From: Suillus spraguei
Taxonomy: Eukaryota; Basidiomycota; Agaricomycetes; Boletales; Suillaceae
Direction of reading: 5' to 3'
Length of the DNA stretch: 64,000 nucleotides
NCBI GenBank assembly: GCA_016800925.1
Contig: JABCPU010000158.1
Location: 81,182 to 145,181 of the forward strand
Shown here one piece after another: positions 46,241-58,001 of this stretch (position 1 is its first letter; each line of letters begins with the position of its first letter). The translations under genes were made by a program, and so were the position numbers. The notes under the pieces were generated by a model. The model was given only the letters and a program-made list of their open reading frames with translations, ran no database searches and was not told the DNA's origin.

Positions 46241-47830
46241 ATGCATGTTTGGGATTCATGGCGGTGAGTAGAAGAACACATCTTGATCACGATGTCGCCC
46301 AATGGACCCCGTCACCTGACTACCTTTGCCTCCTGCTCAGGCAGCTGCAGCGCTGCAATCACCCCAACTCGGAGTACCGGGAAGGTATATGAATGCGGAA
46401 TACAACTTGTGAATTTACAGCCTTCCGCGTGCTAGTAGTGGTTTAAACTTCAAGCTTTCTCCCGTGGGCTCGAATGACTGGGTAGCGGCGACACCCCAGC
46501 AGCGGGACTAGGTGGACAAGCGTCCTTCGAATTCACAACGGGTTGAAAGAAGGATATTAAACTGGTTACAGCGACCCGGTCTTCCATGCGGTGCCAGTGA
46601 TTGTCTACAAGACCGTCACCTTACATGTAGTCGAATATCCGTTTCTCGATATTGATACAGGCGACGATGAATCAAAACTCCTTAGCTGGCACCCTGAAAC
46701 CAATGCTAATCGGCATGTCACTACTGAAGGGTGTACAGTACTTGACTGGCGTCCAAGAGACTGGAAAACTCCAATCAAGCAGGCGAAAAGCTGCCCAATG
46801 GTAGCTAATATATATTTAGACTAGTACTACATAAAGGTACCTAGTATCTTGAAACCTAGAATTTGCATGCGACGACTGATATTTATATATGGGGCCAGCA
46901 ATTGTAAAAGAAACCTCCATTGTTCCCATTTCCATTCCCCACAGACCGATTGCCTCCACTCAGACGGTTGTATTTTGCCAGAACACCGCCGGCCATCAAC
47001 GCGCCCTTGACGAATTGTTTTGCGAGCATAGTTTTGTGTACACCAGCACTCGGAGGTTGTTGACCAGTGGAATTCTGTAGCGAGTTATGAGGATGATGTT
47101 GGGCGGGATGGACGGAGTGCCCCGCGTGGGATTGGACCGAATAATTATGGTGAGAAATGGTGCTGTGACCGTGGTTCGCAGTATACTGGACTGGTGTTGG
47201 CAGACCTTGCGATTACATGGTATGAGTGGCGGTCTCGAAAAAGGGGTGAGCAACATGATTCATATGCAGGTTTTGGGTGTGAAATGTGTGAAAGCTTTGT
47301 GGGGACGTGTGATGATAATAAAGTGAATGTATGCTCTGAGGATTAACAGACGAGTGATGGAAACGGGTGGTTGGGTGCTGTTTTGAGATGCCATAGGGTG
47401 GTGCATGATTTGCCCGGTTTGCTGTGTCTGACCGCTGATATGATAAAGAAGTTCCGTGTCTGTATATATCTTATCAGCGGCGAATTAGGAGGATAACCGG
47501 TACTTGGGGTGCCGGACATCGTGGACGTCAGGATTTGCTGCAGCGGAGCCGTGGGGGAACTGAAGAATGAGCCACGGAAATGCTTGAAGCGGAACCTGTG
47601 GTTGACTGAGGGCATCGAGTTCCCGGAGAATTGGTGCCTTACCGGTGGCTGAAGATCAAGCTTATTCTCAAGCAGAGTTTCTCGATGCTCGGCGCAATAA
47701 GCTTAAACTTGAGGTGACTCATCTATAGTGGAGCAATAGTCACTCAATAACTTTATTATGTAATTCCAAAAGAACTGGCCAGTCGGAATCGTGTCCAAAC
47801 TCCGTGAACAGGTCATGTCCAGGAGTCTTA
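46241..47830 (+). repeat. segmental duplication copy 1, right block
   Basis: It aligns with 58627-63170. Both start at GGGATTC(A/G)TGGCGGTGA and share CTGCAGCGCTGC, CTTCAAGCTTTCTCCCGTGG and the minus-strand gene 3' end. Copy 1 lacks about 2.0 kb present in copy 2 (about 60006-62034): at about 47557 the text passes from GCAGCGGAGCCGT directly to GAACTGAAGAATGAGCC. Confidence 0.85.
46925..47690 (-). pseudogene. truncated copy of the Pro/Gln-rich gene
   Basis: Relic of the gene at 59302-62600. The 3' end (PPSAGV..., KQFVKGALMAGG and similar words, in shifting frames) and a scrap of the 5' half are fused by the ~2-kb deletion. Several further small deletions destroy the frame. Confidence 0.7.
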
Positions 47831-47924
47831 GTTGCCGGTACTGATCACACTGCTACTTGCAACTATTAGCCTAGGTCCTGGAATGCAGCGCGTGAAGTAC
47901 TCAACAGTACAGTGGATACCCACA

Positions 47925-48567
47925 ATGATCTGGCTCACTTTCTCCACTGAACACGTTCGCAATACCGTTATCACCAACAAGCAAGGTCAAGTTATTTACA
48001 AGACAGACACTCCGTTCAGATTAGTTCGCGCCCACACTGCGACCATTCAGAAAATCAAGCCAAATAACGACCAGTTCAATGTCTTGGAAGAGATCGAGTG
48101 GCACACATTTAACTCCTCAAAGTTTCGTGCTGGTGGAACTAAAATAGAGATGGAGGAGTTCATTCCGAAGTGAAGGGCCTATGTACATAGCGTCCTTTTA
48201 GGAAATCCGGGCCATCATGATGGCAGGAAACGTGTTTTCACAGGACCAGATGGACGTCCCTATCGCCGAGACCTCGAGACCAGTGGTAGTTGTAAGTACG
48301 CTGCTACTTCACTGGTCCAGTTTCTGACATGACGAATCGGATTTTAGCTCTCACAGGACGATAGGCCTCGAAATGGAAGTTGCCAGCTTTAACAGAGCGA
48401 CCCTCGGAAGGAAACAAAAGGCCATGCTGGAAGTATCGCCTGAAGCGGGTCATATGATGGATACCGTCATCATGACGTTTATCTACGTCGAGAAACTCAG
48501 GAGGGACAAAGAAGTGGCCTCGAAAAGACCCGGGAGTCGAGGAATTCGGACGCTGAGTTTTTATTGA
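47925..48567 (+). pseudogene. DUF6593-type protein, broken
   Basis: The words MIWLTFSTEHVRNTVITNK, IYKTDTPFRL, FNVLEEIEWHTF, GRKRVFTGPDGRPYR, ATLGRKQKAMLEVSP and DTVIMTFIYVEKLRRD follow the order of the basidiomycete DUF6593 domain, whose role is unknown. An in-frame TGA at 48171-48173 follows EEFIPK, and the frame is lost at least twice more around 48290-48370, where one plausible intron (GTAAGT...TTTTAG) also lies. It sits just outside the duplicated block. Confidence 0.68.
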
Positions 48568-49370
48568 TACTTACAGTCTGCGGGAATATCACGAAATTCT
48601 GCCCAAGTCTGGGTAATACGTCTGTTTTTATCCGCACACTCCAGAGGGTCGATCATTCTTTTGGCCAGGGCCTAGCAAGGGTAAGTTTGAGCAGCTACCT
48701 TGAGTCGTAACTTTGGTCCCAAGTCTTGGTACCATATGCGTACTGGAGAGCAGAAGTAAAATAGTTTTCTAGCCCCCGAGAGTCAAAAAAAAGGGAAGTG
48801 CGTTCTCAGAATCTAGAGCTTTCTTTGCTAGAATAGCCGGTTCCGATACTACGCACGGCGGAGTGCACTTCAACTTCGTCTGGCTCGAGAGTCGCTGATA
48901 TGATCTGATAGGTTAAGCTGTACTGAGTGCCAGTTAGCTCAGAGTGGGACGCAAGCAGGTGAAACCGCTTGAAAGGACGAGATACCTGCTCACCAATTCG
49001 ATATGTCAAATGACTCTTTGAGTCAAACAAAAATGTGTATCGATACAGTGTACTATAAGAATGTTCGGTTAAAAAGAAGTAGTGTGTGGGTATAAAGAAA
49101 GACTGTAGGTATGGGAGTGTGAAGTACGACGAACCCGAAATCATGGAAGAACGAATGTAGGAAGCGAAATCCGCACGTAGTAAGGTACTGGGACGTTCCG
49201 CCACCGGTTCCGGCAGGCTAGTATATCATATCATCATCCGGCATTTGTAACTTGTAAGTACAGACTGCTATGTTCGGACTGCGGATACTCACTGTATAGT
49301 TTTAAAGCGGTACCCTGATCTTAAAGCGCACAAGTTTTCTAAAAAGGCTGGTTTTCATATGAAGTGGCAT
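48568..49370. other. intergenic, no gene seen
   Basis: A 132-codon minus frame (49204-48806) has no recognisable motif and unremarkable composition; I do not call it. Confidence 0.45.
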
Positions 49371-49490
49371 AAAGGTAGGCATACGGGAAAAGTGGCATAA
49401 GGCATAGGGCATAGGGCATAAGGCATAGGAGATAAGTAAGGTGGCATAGGGCATAAGGCATAAGAGATAGGAAAAGTGGCATGGGGTGTC
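49371..49490. repeat. GGCATA-type simple repeat
   Basis: About a dozen imperfect copies of GGCATA or GGCATAAGGCATA, interrupted by GGAGATAAG. Confidence 0.9.
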
Positions 49491-49599
49491 GTAAAAGAGT
49501 GACGACGGTATATTGTCTGATCAAAAGTTATAATGTTATAAGTCAATAAGCATGAGGAGATGAATAGTAGACCAACCATAAAATAGATCAGATGGAATA

Positions 49600-49985
49600 G
49601 GATTGCGTGTACGTATTGTGCCCGCGCACGAATGAGCAGTGTAGGCCCTTCCGGCGTCCGGGGCAGAGGAAAAGTCGTAATCATGGAATAGGCAGGGTAT
49701 AGAGCTGCGTATGCGTATTGCGCCCGCGCGCGAATAGGCAGTGTGGGCCCCTCCGGCGTCCGAGGCAGAGGAAAAGTCGTAATCGTGGAATAGGAATAGG
49801 CAGGGTATAGAGCTGCGTGTACGTATGTGCCCGCGCACGAATGGGCAGTGTGGGCCCTTCCGGCGTCCGAGGCAGAGGAAAAGTCGTAATCGTGGAATAG
49901 GCTGGGTATAAAGCTACGTGTAGGTCATAGTGCGGACGAATCGGTGTAGGCCCTTCTGGCGTCCGGCGCAGAGGAGAGGTCGTAG
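49600..49985. repeat. minisatellite 1, unit about 107 bp
   Basis: Three to four copies of a unit containing GCCCGCGCACGAAT, CCTTCCGGCGTCCG and GGAAAAGTCGTAAT. The last copy is degenerate. Confidence 0.88.
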
Positions 49986-50129
49986 ATAGTCGTAAAAAAT
50001 CGTAAAAAGTCAGAAGACCGGGTATGGAGTTGCGAACCATGGCGCGCGAATGGATGCAGGTAGTGTGCAAGAGCGGGCCGGTACTCGAGGTTTGAAGAGA
50101 TAGATGGTGGAAAAGAAAGGGAAAGGTGA

Positions 50130-50350
50130 AAAGGGTATATGAAGGAGTGACGTGGGTCGGACGATGATTATGGGGAGAGAGAAAGGAGAAAAGGGTATAT
50201 AAAGGAGTGACGTGGGTCGGACGATAAATATGAAGAGAGAGAAAGGAGAAAAGGGTATATGAAGGAGTGACATGGGTCGGACGACGATAAACACGAGGCG
50301 AAAGAAAGGAGAAAAGGGTATATGAAGGAGTGACACGGGTCGGACGATAG
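50130..50350. repeat. minisatellite 2, unit about 60 bp
   Basis: Four copies of AAAAGGGTATATGAAGGAG, GACGTGGGTCGGACGA and GAGAGAAAGGAG. Confidence 0.9.
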
Positions 50351-50374
50351 ACGAGAGGAAAGAGAAAATATGAA

Positions 50375-51050
50375 ATAGAAGGTGCATCCGTGATCCGGTG
50401 GAAAGAGCGGCGGCTATCGGGCGACAGGTTTGGGCCAGTGGGAATAGAAATAGAATGGAAGATGGTGACGCATCCGACATCCAGTAGAAAGAGCGACTGC
50501 TGTCGGACGACAGACTTGGGTTGAGGTGGAGCGAAATAGAGACAGAACGGGAGATGGTGACGCATCCGACATCCAGTAGAAAGAGCGACTGCTGTCGGAC
50601 GACAGACTTGGGTTGAGGTGGAGCGAAATAGAGACAGAACGGGAGATGGTGACGCATCCGTCATCCAGTAGAAAGAGCGGCTGCTGTCGGATGACAGGCT
50701 TGGGTTGGGGCTGAAATAGAGACAGAACGGGAGATGGTGACGCATCCGTCATCCAGTGGAAAGAGCGACTGCTGTCGGACGACAGACTTGAGCTGAGGTG
50801 GAGCAAAATAGAGACAGAACGAGAGATGGTGACGCATCCGTCATCCAGTAGAAAGAGCGGCTGCTGTCGGATGACAGGCTTGGGTTGAGGCGGAGCTGAA
50901 ATAGAGACAGAACGGGAGATGGTGACGCATCCGTCATCCAGTAGAAAGAGCGACTGCTATCGGACGACAGGCTTGAGGTGATGTTCAGCGGAAACATAGA
51001 CAGAACGGGAGATGGCGACGCATCCAGTAGAAAGAGCGACTGCGGTCAGA
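50375..51050. repeat. minisatellite 3, unit 88-93 bp
   Basis: GATGG(T/C)GACGCATCC recurs at 50461, 50553, 50645, 50733, 50825, 50918 and 51011 (steps of 92, 92, 88, 92, 93, 93), with a degraded unit before them. Units contain CATCCAGTAGAAAGAGCG and GTCGGACGACAG. A 354-codon open frame across minisatellites 1-3 on the minus strand is an artefact of the array, because the units are not multiples of three. Confidence 0.93.
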
Positions 51051-52480
51051 CTAAAGATGGAAGTTAGAATGGGGTTCAGAGAAATCGAGGAAGATGAGAC
51101 TTACTGATACCACGCCATCGAGATTGAATACAGAGCCACCACACGTCATTCATTATGCTTGGAGTGTCCGACGTGGAATGGGTTGATTAGCTAGATGGAC
51201 GGGCGGGAGGAAGAAGAGGTAGGTGATAGGGATGCGGCGGGTGCATGCCCTATTTCAGATGGAGACGACGCCAACGAGGGCGAGATTCGAGAAAAATATA
51301 AGTATTTTTTTCATCAACGCGGCCAACGTTGGGATTTTCGACATTCTGAAAAGAGAGATAATAAGAAGAATGTTCTATTGGCGTGGGGTGGCAACTCACT
51401 TTGAAGATTTGACATTGCTTTATCAAAGGCACGCTACGTTGTGTGAGGAAAACGGTAAAAGAGAAAGACGACAAGACTCAGAGAGCGAGAAAGCAAGATA
51501 GCAAGACGACGAGATACGCAAGACGACGAGAGAGCGAGACGAGAGAAGCGAGCCGGCGGGACAGCGAGACAGCGAGAGTGTAAGAAACTGAAAAAAGAAA
51601 TTCAATCCGATCAGTGACAAAGGCAACGAAAAATCATCGTCCGTGACACGCAATGAACCGAGGGTCAGACGTGACGATGAAGGATCGTTGGCACTCAGGA
51701 GGTCAAGGCTGATGAAGAAGAAAAAGCTCAGGCGGGCAGGTATATATAAGTTTGGGAGAGTCAGCCTCCCGTGATCAATACTAGCTGGCCTACGTCATAG
51801 CGCGTCATGGGCGTGAGCCGTGAGTAGTTCAGTTGAACAAGTTGGTGATGCTGACAGGTAAGGACGCGCCCGCCAGTGTCAGCTTCCGGTTAGCCTCACG
51901 TTAACAAAGAACTGGAGTCCGACACTCGCAATTTGCACCGTCGTTCGCAAGAGCAGTGAGATGGGGAAAACTATAAGGAGGCAGTTGACGCTGACAGACA
52001 CGTCGCGTCACGCCACGCGACCAGGTCACGTGCTGACTAAATCAACATTGACGTAACCATTTCAGCTCTGATCAATCGATTAAGTCTAGCAAATGCTTTT
52101 GTACTTAATGATTCGTACCATGTCTAGCATGCACTGAAATCCGCCGCGGACATAGTTCATTCAATCTGCCATGGTTCCTACGCAGAGATAGTCCCATCTA
52201 AAGGCAATGGCGTCGAAAGTTTCCTCTAGATAAGGGATCCCGGATCTTCAACATTAAGGTCTGTAACACTAAAACAGATCAGCGGGTGCTCATGAAATAT
52301 TCCGTGCAGAATCAGAAACGGCAGTATATTCTACTGCCTGGAAAGGAACGGCGTATATTTTACAGTGTGTTTGTAAACAATACAAGCTACAACTGTTGGT
52401 AGATCCAAAATCAGCGAAATCGAGCGCGTCAAGAAAAGTGTACGTACTCTGAACAAGAAACCAAACTAGACACAAGCTCA
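51051..52480. other. no supported gene
   Basis: Short overlapping frames at 51195-51653 run through GAGA-rich, low-complexity DNA (51480-51600) and have no motif. 51700-52480 shows nothing recognisable. Confidence 0.5.
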
Positions 52481-52524
52481 ATCAACCGTATGTCACGCGA
52501 CAGAATTTCAGCACTTACATCTTC

Positions 52525-53450
52525 TAGTGTCAGTCGTCTCATCGTCTAGGTCGTGGCCAGCTTTCATATTTGTGTTGGTCACTGACAGCAAGCACTCACG
52601 GAATCATTGATAGACAACGTGGCATCCACAATCGCTGATTTCTTCTCCTGCGAATGTATGATTCGGCTCTCAATGCTATCTTCGACAACGAGCTTGATGG
52701 CCTGAACAGGTCGGTATTGTCCGAGACGGTGAATGCGGTCCATAGCTTCTGCAGCGGAAATCAGCAAGTGTCATAGGTACATCGAGTCAATTCGCGTACG
52801 ATATTCAACCTAGGATAACAGAACTCAGCTAAAGACGAGGGAAATAAAAATGGGAAACTTGCAGCAGGGTTCTACCAACTGTCCGTGAGATATACTCAAG
52901 ATGCTTCCGTCATGTTCAATGCCACTCTACCAGCTTTCAAGTTGACAAGAAATACAGTAAGCCAATGGTCGCATCGCGAGCCTGAGGGCTCAACATTCCC
53001 TCAAGTCGACAAATCTATCAAATATTTTGGCGTCAGTGTTTCATTCAGTGAAATTCCCGGACCCATAGGTACCGAAAAGCCCGCCTTTTGTAGTTTAAAT
53101 GCGATCAAATCCAAAAAGTTGATGCTTTTAGTCATGTTATTTTGCAAGCGAATATTAGAAAGTTCCTCGACGACGACAAGTGCCTCAACTTTGGAGGAGG
53201 ACCGCCAGGTTTCGATATTCAGTCGCCCCAAGATTCCTTGCTGGGCAGAAGGAATATTTGCCTCAAGTTCGAGCGCCGGAGCCTCGAGGTCGATGGTAAG
53301 AGCAATGTGGCAAACAGGACAGTCGAGCTCAGAGAAGTTGAGAACCAAAGGAAACGTTGATGGACTGACTGTCATGTCTCCGGTTGTGCTCAGATACTAT
53401 CTCATGCACTCCCGGTCGAAGATATCGTGGCATTTGGCCTGGAAGACATT
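52525..53450 (-). pseudogene. RAD16-like SNF2 ATPase/RING fragment
   Basis: The minus strand shows half of a RING finger (CHDIFDRECMR then a stop; LDCPVCHIALTID), then ILGRLNIETWRSSSKVEAL, INFLDLIAFKLQKAGFSV, LKAGRVALNMTEAS, AMDRIHRLGQYRPVQAIKL and DSIESRII. After an intron, a C-terminal MRRLTLEDV appears near 52535. This is the C-terminal helicase half of a RAD16-type DNA repair translocase. A TAG in the RING, shifted frames between blocks, and loss of the SNF2 N-terminal half (nothing beyond about 53450) make it a pseudogene fragment. Confidence 0.8.
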
Positions 53451-54253
53451 CAGACAGTAAAATCATCCCTTGCGTCCAATTACAAGTACCTGTCCACTCA
53501 AAACGAACGTCCTCTCATGATTCTTTGCGCGAGCACACGTACGTTACACTTGAAAATTCATGCATCGCCGCGAGATAGACTTGAATATTTGAATATTGTC
53601 CTGAACTGAATGTCAACTTTGTCTGATAAGGCGTGTCAGTTTAACAGGCAACTTCCGAATATTACATAAGTCTTTCGACAACAGACCAAAATAACGTTAC
53701 GTTTGTGCTTGACTTGTGTCATGACTACACACCGCAAGGACATTGTTTGTGATCCTTGGAACCTTACCGAAATTGTACTGCAGAACATGTAATGTTATTA
53801 ATATTCTCTAATGATGGTATATTAACGCATTATTGTCGCTGTTTAGGCATACAAAGGATGGTGAGCGACGCGCTGTGGACGGTTCGCGTTCTCGCGGATT
53901 AATGCATACAACTTCAAAGAAATGAATTTCACGGAGGCCACTGGTGTGTTTCATATTGTCCATGAACCACAGATGCTTATCTTTTTATGACATCCTATCG
54001 GGGCACAATGCGCGTCCACAGGCGTGCTTTGTTTAGCGTTTCTCCCATGTCGTGAGGTTAAAAACTTAGCGTTTTTCTGTCCTTCACTTCCTATCTTCTC
54101 ATCCTCTTTAATTTGACAATTCATCTTGTGATCTTAAGCCCTTCATATCATTATGTCTTCGTGAGTCTACCCGCATGTCGACTCGGTATCTTCATATGCT
54201 GACGATGTCTTCTGCATCTAGCTCCACATGCAGCAGTCTGCAAAAAATTTCGG

Positions 54254-55075
54254 ATGAGTTCGTGTTTAATCTTGAGTCAGATGACGCGCGGTTCATCTTA
54301 TAATCCTCTTAGCGAGCCTATGCCATCTTCCCCTGCTCCCGATGCGACGGTGTGTGCCAAGCCTCCCAAATGTAAAACTCACCATACCGTTGAATTCGAG
54401 GATGGCAGTTTGAGTCTGTCCCTGGCGCCAACTACGCGCAAGCGCAGATGCTTGGACGACGATGACGACGAAATCAAAGAGGGAAAGTTTGGTATCTACA
54501 GACCAGCAGACGCTAGTGCCGTAGTCATGGCTGTGCCCATTCATGACCCGCAGCCAGTAGACATCAGCAATCGCAGGACTCATGACGCTCATGGTAATCT
54601 TCTGCGAACGAGGAAATTTGGGGCAATGGAACTCGACGATTCTTACTCCGAACGGTCCGTTAAGATTACGAATGAACTACCCGGAGGGATGACTTGCGTA
54701 CGAGCATGCGGTTGGACGGACCAGCCATGCGGGCTGTTTGTAGAAATGAACGAGGTCCGTGTCGCACAACACCTGTTGCATTGGCACGGTGTCAAATCCA
54801 AAGATGCGGCTCTTTGCAAATTCGAGGGTTGCTCGAAACCAAAGGCAATACACAATTTGGCCCGTCACATTGAGGGCATCCACTATACGACGTCCTACGA
54901 ATGCCCCTATTGTGGCAAGCGGTGGTCGAGGTCCGATGCTTTAAATCGGCATCAGAAGCAATGCGAACCGGTCCTTGCTAGCAAGGCCCGCGCTAAGAAG
55001 GGAGGTCGCAAGTTCAATCTCCATCGGAAGAAGTTGGTCTATGGGTATATCGTTCCTACCTGCAACGCGACATAG
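54254..55075 (+). CDS. C2H2-type zinc-finger protein, copy 2
   Basis: 273 residues, colinear with copy 1 without a gap. The same acidic run and three Cys/His units are present, with all zinc ligands kept. About the last 76 residues (from NLARHIEGIH) are identical to copy 1, with only two silent changes noticed in the DNA. The N-terminal half has many amino-acid changes. The open frame implies selection or recent conversion. The upstream overlapping ORF is also kept (ATGTCGACTCGG at about 54176). Confidence 0.8.
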   Translation: MSSCLILSQMTRGSSYNPLSEPMPSSPAPDATVCAKPPKCKTHHTVEFEDGSLSLSLAPTTRKRRCLDDDDDEIKEGKFGIYRPADASAVVMAVPIHDPQPVDISNRRTHDAHGNLLRTRKFGAMELDDSYSERSVKITNELPGGMTCVRACGWTDQPCGLFVEMNEVRVAQHLLHWHGVKSKDAALCKFEGCSKPKAIHNLARHIEGIHYTTSYECPYCGKRWSRSDALNRHQKQCEPVLASKARAKKGGRKFNLHRKKLVYGYIVPTCNAT

Positions 55076-55649
55076 TCCAGCGTGCGACTGTAAGTCCCCC
55101 ATGACCTGCATCTGTCACTGCCGCTAACTTGTTGCACCACTTCATATCATTGATACTCCTTTTGCATCGAACATTTCCTCTTCTCAGTGTTTTCCTTTCT
55201 TCGCTATTGCTTGGCGTATCTTCTGTATGATTATTGGATAAATCCTTGGACGCAGCTATCGTGTCTCATCATGTCGCTTGGCGTATGTTCTATATGGTTG
55301 TTGGATGGATGTCGGATGATAGGGCTTGGGGCTTTGCACCGTACTTGTTATGGGGATTAGGCATGTAGAGCTCCTGTATTTGATAACGAATAATTCGTGA
55401 CGCTGGCGTTGAACAAATAGCTTGATATGGTCAGAGATGACATGTAACATAAGGGTGGAACTTGAGTGCTTGACGTTCCTTGCAGTTCTATCATCCCTGA
55501 AAATGCTGCAGCGCCGTAGGACGTGATCAATTTGGTCGGTTTGTCACTAATTTGAACGTCCGCGAGCGGCTGTAGCCTGTGCCACGCAGCCAGCCAATTG
55601 AATGTTGCAAATAAATACATATCCCACTCAGAACATAAGAATCACGCGT

Positions 55650-57787
55650 CTCCGACTTCATCCCTGTCAAATCATCATCTTGCCAAGTACTCCAGGAAGG
55701 CGTGATATCCCCTGGGGTATATATGTGGTCAAGAGTCTCAAACATGGCCATAGCCATGAATGAATTCGAGAAAGCAGTGATGAACTGCCAATTATTGTAG
55801 GGAGGCCTGAAATAGTTTACGTTCAGAGTAGGGGTTGACCTGATGCTCCAAATTACAAGTCTGAGGTGAAGTAGTATGCAACATCAGTTCCATGCAGGCG
55901 AGGCGGGATTGCAAATTCGCCCTGCTTGTATTCAGCATAAATGAATTTGGGAGTTGCCTCGAACTCACTTTCCAAGCTCATTCTCCAAATGCTGAGAGGA
56001 GATAATAAGTGGGGCAAACGAACATTGCTGAAACGACCCGGGAAATCAGGGACAGTGATCATCCATTCAAAAATATACCTACACTGCCTATCATAAGATT
56101 TACCTGGTTAGCGTTACTTCCGTATTTCTGGTAGATCGTCACTGCTCTAGCAGCCCGAGTAGAACCAAAGCGGGAAAAGCGCCATGACATATTCTGCAAT
56201 GTTTAATGTCGTCGATTGGTTGACGAAAATATTCCCCTCATACGAATTGGTCACAGAAAGAAGATAGTTCTCAGGGAGAAAGGGACTCAGTTTTTTATGA
56301 GATAGATGCATCCATGGATCGTACGCTATTCAAACGACCTTTCCTTATTGTCGAGGCGGGCCTCTCCAAGATGAAAGTGCTATCCACAACAGGGACGAAT
56401 ACTAACGTGCCAAAGAACCCGTCGACATCAATGTTATTGTTCAAGGTCTGCAGCGTATTGACGTCTGCAGCACGCAAACAAGAGAGGGTACCCGAACTTG
56501 AGGTACAGCTGTGAGTTGAGGAATTAGATAGGGAATGGTAGTTTTTCAGAAGATTTGTTTCGTTGACGACCTCACTGTACAACATCTGGTAGTACCTTGC
56601 GGACATCGTGCTCATGAAAAAGAATCACCTATGGAATCCGATCACTATAGTTGTATTGGGATGGTTTAACGTAGAACTCGACATGGCGTTTCTGAAGAGA
56701 GGAGGGTGCGTATTTCCTCCATTAGCAACGATATGTTGTAGCACTGAACCGGCACCTGAAGCAAATTAGTAAATAAAGATGACGGTGACTGATAGCACCT
56801 AGCGCAGCTCACCAGCGGACTCTCCCTAAAGTGTGACCTTCGTGGGGTCACCGCCAAAGCTGCTTATCTATCCTGATAAGCTTCCTATCAGCTGGGGCAC
56901 ACAACGCAAGTACAGAGTTCTGCTCACATAAGCCTGCACTCATTGTAACGCATAATTCTGGTCGACTTAGAAATAAGTTCAGCTGAATTTGAATGACCGG
57001 TAGACCATGATAATCACGTACGTAGTCCAACATTGAGTGCACCCCCTTCCTTGGCTGCTTTCCCGGGAAGAAAACCTGATTAGTAGCGTGCACACCTCAG
57101 TATGCATTTGAAACCAAGAAAAACATCAAAAACATACCGAATAAACCGAAGCGGTACTGAACTATGACACTGATGATACCATAATTTGAGTCTATAATTT
57201 GATCTGCGCCATTGAATTCGCTTGCAGCTCCTTCAATATGTCCTCCTCCGCGAATCCAAACGACAACTGGGAGCCCTCCTCCTGGAGTGGCCACCACTTC
57301 ACTTCCAGGAGTGTATACACTACCGGACGTAACCACCAATCGTAAATGTCAACACCATCGCTCCGTGATAGGACTTATTTCAAGAATAAGCAGTCTTCAG
57401 ATTGACCAATATCCCTTTTCCTCATGGAGGTGTTTCCAAACGGATTTGTCGAAGAGTCGCTTACGGATGCTTGATAACATTCGTGGTAGCTTGTTGAGTC
57501 TCAGAGACGGTCGATGGAGGCTGCGGAGCTTCCTATCTCAAGTCGTCTATGAGCTTGGCGCGTAAGTGGAGATTGCGTGCAACAAATAGAACTAGACGCA
57601 CCAACTGGAGGAGCTGCGTAGCGCATTCCAAGGAAGCTGGTGATGTTTGTCGTCGGATCAACTGATCCCTGGTACTGGGCATAGCCCAAGTTGACGATAG
57701 ATTAGCTACTAGAGAAGACAACGCTCGTAGCGCAAGGAAAACCTGGAGCATCAATATATTGGCTCTAGTATACAGATTCAATCCCAC
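55650..57787 (-). pseudogene. type-B carboxylesterase/lipase, copy 2, broken
   Basis: Colinear with copy 1 but with different lesions. There is an 8-base deletion in the first exon near 57705 that shifts frame. TGA replaces a Trp codon at 56940-56942, where copy 1 has TGG. TAG replaces the Trp before GESAG at 56826-56828. A ~390-bp deletion near 55656 removes the last part of the final exon and the stop codon. Recognisable words include FLGMRYAAPPVG, VVVWIRGGGHIEG, ERPASTIRKG and PPRLHGTDVAYYFTS. The region that is broken in copy 1 (YYQMLYSEVVNETN) is intact here. Confidence 0.85.
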
Positions 57788-58001
57788 AGATCGCGCAGTG
57801 GTAAATATCCTTAACGATGGTGATAAAGATGGCGTGAACTGACTGACATTATAAACTTCTCAAGTTCGAAATCACTAGTAGGTCCAAGATTACCAGAAAT
57901 ACCTGTACTACCGTAAGATCGGATACGGCGATGTGTTACGCACCAGGTAGTTTTCATCAGCAGAACTGGCTATGTACTATCGCTCCTTATAATCTATTTA
58001 A

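Larger units (their letters stand above)
53684..57980 (+). repeat. segmental duplication copy 2, left block
   Basis: Counterpart of 35384-40125: zinc-finger gene, esterase relic and flanks in the same order and orientation. Confidence 0.9.

Noticed and set aside
49681..50745. 354-codon minus-strand Ser/Pro-rich frame
   Set aside because: It spans three minisatellites whose units are not multiples of three. The openness follows from base composition.
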